From Thermomucor indicae-seudaticae (taxonomy: Eukaryota; Mucoromycota; Mucoromycetes; Mucorales; Lichtheimiaceae): DNA of 22,659 nucleotides. The DNA is taken from the NCBI GenBank assembly GCA_000787465.1, contig JSYX01000579.1, positions 1 to 22,659 of the forward strand, given 5' to 3'. Shown here in pieces: positions 20,346 to 22,659 of the stretch; within the stretch, counting starts at the first letter, position 1, and every line of letters starts with the position of its first letter. Under the pieces are notes generated by a model that saw only the letters and a program-made list of their open reading frames with translations, did not search any database and was not told the DNA's origin. Position numbers and translations under genes: made by a program.

Positions 20346-20558
20346 TCAAAATCTGATACGTAAACTTCTTAAGATCATACAATAGCCGTCTTTGTTATCG
20401 AATAGGATGAGCACCGCGAACAAAGCAAAAAGGACATAATACCAACCGATACTACAGATCAGCGGTGGGACAAAAAGTGGAGTAAACACAATAAAGAAGG
20501 GAAAGAAGCGAAAGAGAGAAAGCGTGGGAACTGAGCAGCAGCAGCAAAATATAATCAT
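20346..20558 (-). CDS. Small hydrophobic open frame, possible membrane protein or exon
   Basis: Read from the ATG at 20558, 70 codons encode two hydrophobic stretches: one rich in C/F after MIIFCCCC, and a longer one around LICSIGWYYVLFALFAVLILF. It ends in a basic tail, LRSLRIRF. The frame is open a further 12 codons upstream without an ATG, which would fit an internal or last exon. An AACTAAC branch-like site lies further upstream. I recognise no family, and the call may be spurious. Confidence 0.2.
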   Translation of the reverse strand: MIIFCCCCSVPTLSLFRFFPFFIVFTPLFVPPLICSIGWYYVLFALFAVLILFDNKDGYCMILRSLRIRF

Positions 20559-21622
20559 GACGACAAAGTGATACAAATCATCGATTCGCTTCAAATCGTG
20601 TCATTGTGCCCAATTTTGCCACCACGTCCGAGAAGTTAGTTTCCTTCTTCGTGTGGCGATTTTAGTTCCCGGTGACCTGGTCCTCGGTTGAAGGATGACT
20701 GGTGCTTTGGTTGTAAGAGGTCCAAAATGGAGTTTTCTTGTGGATATATATCATGATCTTGACAAGATTCCCCTTTTTGGCGTAGAGTCTAGGAATTTAG
20801 GTTGATTTCAGATTTTCTGGAATATAAGCGCCCTACATTGAGCATCAAAAGCGAGCCCTGGATGACTTCCAAAACTAATAGCGGAATAAATTTTTAATCG
20901 GGGCGACACGACGGAACCTTCATCCGGAACTCATTTTTACTTCAGTGTGTATTTAAATGATTAACCAGACATTGGTTATAGTAAATCTTTCGAATCCGGT
21001 TTAAACCAATTGCACGCGTATGGAAATTGTGCTAATGTCAAATGACTGTAATGATACGATGCCGTTAATAGCGATCCGTCGTCATCGGCACTCTGACACG
21101 CGCTATTGCTGCTGGCAATGACCTCGTGCCCCACTCGGTCGCTTCTCTATGGCCCGTAATTATTCGACACCATTCCTCCTGCGACTGGTCATACCATCTA
21201 CTGTTCTCTTTTGGGACGTGAAATGTCTTGCGGCAAACTCGCGCGTGCAGGGAAAAGCGGAATCAGCGAGCAGTCGATAGCCAGCAGACTTGTGTGGTCT
21301 GAAGAAGTGGAATATGATGCGCGTCACCTAGACTTGTAAAGTGAGGTCAGAAATTCAATGTAGTCGCCTATTTACAATAGAGACAGTTTCTTGGTAGAGG
21401 AAAAGTTCTTTCTTTTATTGTCAAAACTCGTCTATTTTATACTTTTGAACGATGAAAGATAATGGAGATCTAAAGTGATTTCTAGTGGTTATGTTTCTGC
21501 CTATTCATCAGGGAGTCGGAAGAGCTTCAGGAAGCCGGCTGAGGGTTAATCCGACGTGGCTTGTCTGTTGGTCGCTCGACAGACTCCACATTTTTTCCAA
21601 TTTTCTAAATTAAAGCGGCGCT
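20559..21622. other. Intergenic stretch before the transposase remnant
   Basis: About 1 kb with no supported coding region, RNA gene or terminal inverted repeat. It may include the left end of the transposon whose decayed gene follows. I could not identify the boundary. Confidence 0.45.
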
Positions 21623-22659
21623 TCATAATGTGACTGTAATCACTATAAATGGTAGTTCCAGGCGAAGAAGCTTTTCGTCTAAGAAATTTCTTCTATGCGA
21701 TTTGTATTTCTTCACGGCCTTCACGGCCTTCACGGCCTTCTCAGCCTCTAAACCACCAAGGCCTTTATCGTACGCATCTATATATCGCCAGGATTCGCGC
21801 TCAAACTTGCGTATTGCTAACAACTTGACACTATCCAGGAAGATAGGCAAGTTTTCTTGCAGTGCCGCGAAGGAGTAATCGTATCGTTCCCCGGCCATGC
21901 GTTTCACCGCACCCCAGTACCGCTCAATAAAATTGCATTAGCAATGAAATTTTGGGTACACCTCAAAGATGTGGTTTGCTTGAGATACGACTTCTTCCAA
22001 AGTTGACTTCTGCTCTCGGAAATCCGGCTGCGCTACAAGAACGCGGGGGGCACAGCAATCTTCTTCTGGTTTAGCTGCTCCCTTACATTCAAGTCTCATG
22101 CCTTCTTTCCACAAATCTCTTTCTTTTAAGATCTATTGAGTAAGACTTAGCAACGAGAAGGCACCACATATAAGGAATAACCCGTGACGTACCATCTTGA
22201 TACCTTTAAAGTATGGCACTTCTTTGCGCTTGACTCCTCCTATTTTCTTCAAGTAATACATGTATTGCGGCACCTTTTCCACCGTTCCATCCGGAGAATA
22301 CTTTGAGATGTAATTAGTAACCAAGCCTAAACCTGTCTTGCTTGTCCTTTTCGGCGATTTTCTCCTTTAAGGTCATGCGGCTGGCAAGTAAAGCGCTTCT
22401 TCTAAAGGCCTGATGGTTGTTAGTTTGGTCGAAGATGAAATTCCCTATTTTATGGGAGCTGTGCTGAGCGCAAAGTATGATTTCTTGGTATAGGATAACG
22501 TACCTTTGCAATTGGGATGCAGTGCTTCAAATATGGGGATAGCCCGATCCCTCAGTTGGGCAATCATGTCCTCAGAACAACATCCGAAGACAGTTGGATC
22601 GCGAAAGTTCACCCAAACATTATCACCCCGTTCGCACGATCGATATCCAGACATATTCC
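21623..22659 (-). pseudogene. Decayed DDE transposase of a Mucoromycota DNA transposon (partial, enters from right edge)
   Basis: Reading leftward from 22654: VWVNFRDPTV and IPIFEALHPNCK, intron 22445-22503 (GTACGT donor), then NFIFDQTNNHQAF (Asp codon 22428-22430, likely second catalytic Asp) and LLASRMTLKEK. The frame changes near 22315-22345. It then reads YFKGIKM, intron 22133-22192 (GTACGT..AATAG), ILKERDLWKEG and FEVYPKFHC, followed by a TAA stop (21938-21940). Beyond the stop it continues as CNFIERYWGAVKR (likely catalytic Glu, 21923-21925), SWRYIDAYDKGL and KKYKSHRRNF. This order fits a DDE transposase, and the glutamate motif recalls the IS630/Tc1-mariner type NxIExxWG; the exact superfamily is uncertain. 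The first catalytic Asp would lie beyond the window. The internal stop and frame change indicate a dead copy. Confidence 0.75.
21711..21746 (-). repeat. 9-bp tandem repeat in the transposase remnant
   Basis: TTCACGGCC occurs three times perfectly (21711-21737) and a fourth time as TTCTCAGCC. On the coding strand it encodes repeated V-K-A, inserting AVKAVKAVK before KKYKSHRR. The expansion keeps the frame. Confidence 0.75.

Overview
The window looks like nuclear DNA from a fungus of the Mucoromycota, most likely a member of the Mucorales. The evidence is the many short spliceosomal introns (about 51-91 nt, GT..AG, with CTAAC/CTGAC-like branch sites), the fungal gene set (alpha-tubulin, Dsc3, Uds1-domain protein, SDA1), and two mobile-element genes of types common in that group. 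I assigned exons by hand from reading frames, splice signals and remembered family motifs; no search was run. I see no rRNA, tRNA or CRISPR array.

Layout. From 507 to 11703 every gene reads rightward. They are an Integrator-subunit-9-like gene (507-2656, 7 exons), a Fanzor (eukaryotic TnpB-like, OrfB/RuvC) gene with two apparent frameshifts (3375-7423), a Uds1-domain coiled-coil protein (7760-10479), and a single-exon GATA zinc-finger regulator (10984-11703) preceded by a dense cluster of GATA motifs. From 11807 to 20076 every gene reads leftward. They are alpha-tubulin (11807-13358), the ribosome-biogenesis protein SDA1 (13810-16452), the Dsc E3 ligase subunit Dsc3 (16599-17632), and a PAP2-type lipid phosphate phosphatase (18714-20076) that contains one GC-AG intron. 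The two arms meet tail to tail with only 103 bp between the GATA factor and tubulin stop codons. From 21623 to the right edge lies a decayed DDE transposase on the minus strand, cut off by the window.

The genes are not an operon or cluster with one function. They are housekeeping genes (Pol II RNA processing, cytoskeleton, ribosome assembly, ER/Golgi lipid and protein quality control, septation/cytoskeleton) interspersed with mobile DNA. The most interesting item is the Fanzor, a relative of the RNA-guided DNA nucleases. It keeps the RuvC-I and RuvC-III aspartates and the zinc ribbon, lacks an acidic residue at the usual RuvC-II position, and appears broken near its N terminus, once inside a TGCG microsatellite. 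Other points are an Integrator subunit in a fungus, possible GATA autoregulation, and a pair of distant repeats that differ almost only by transitions.
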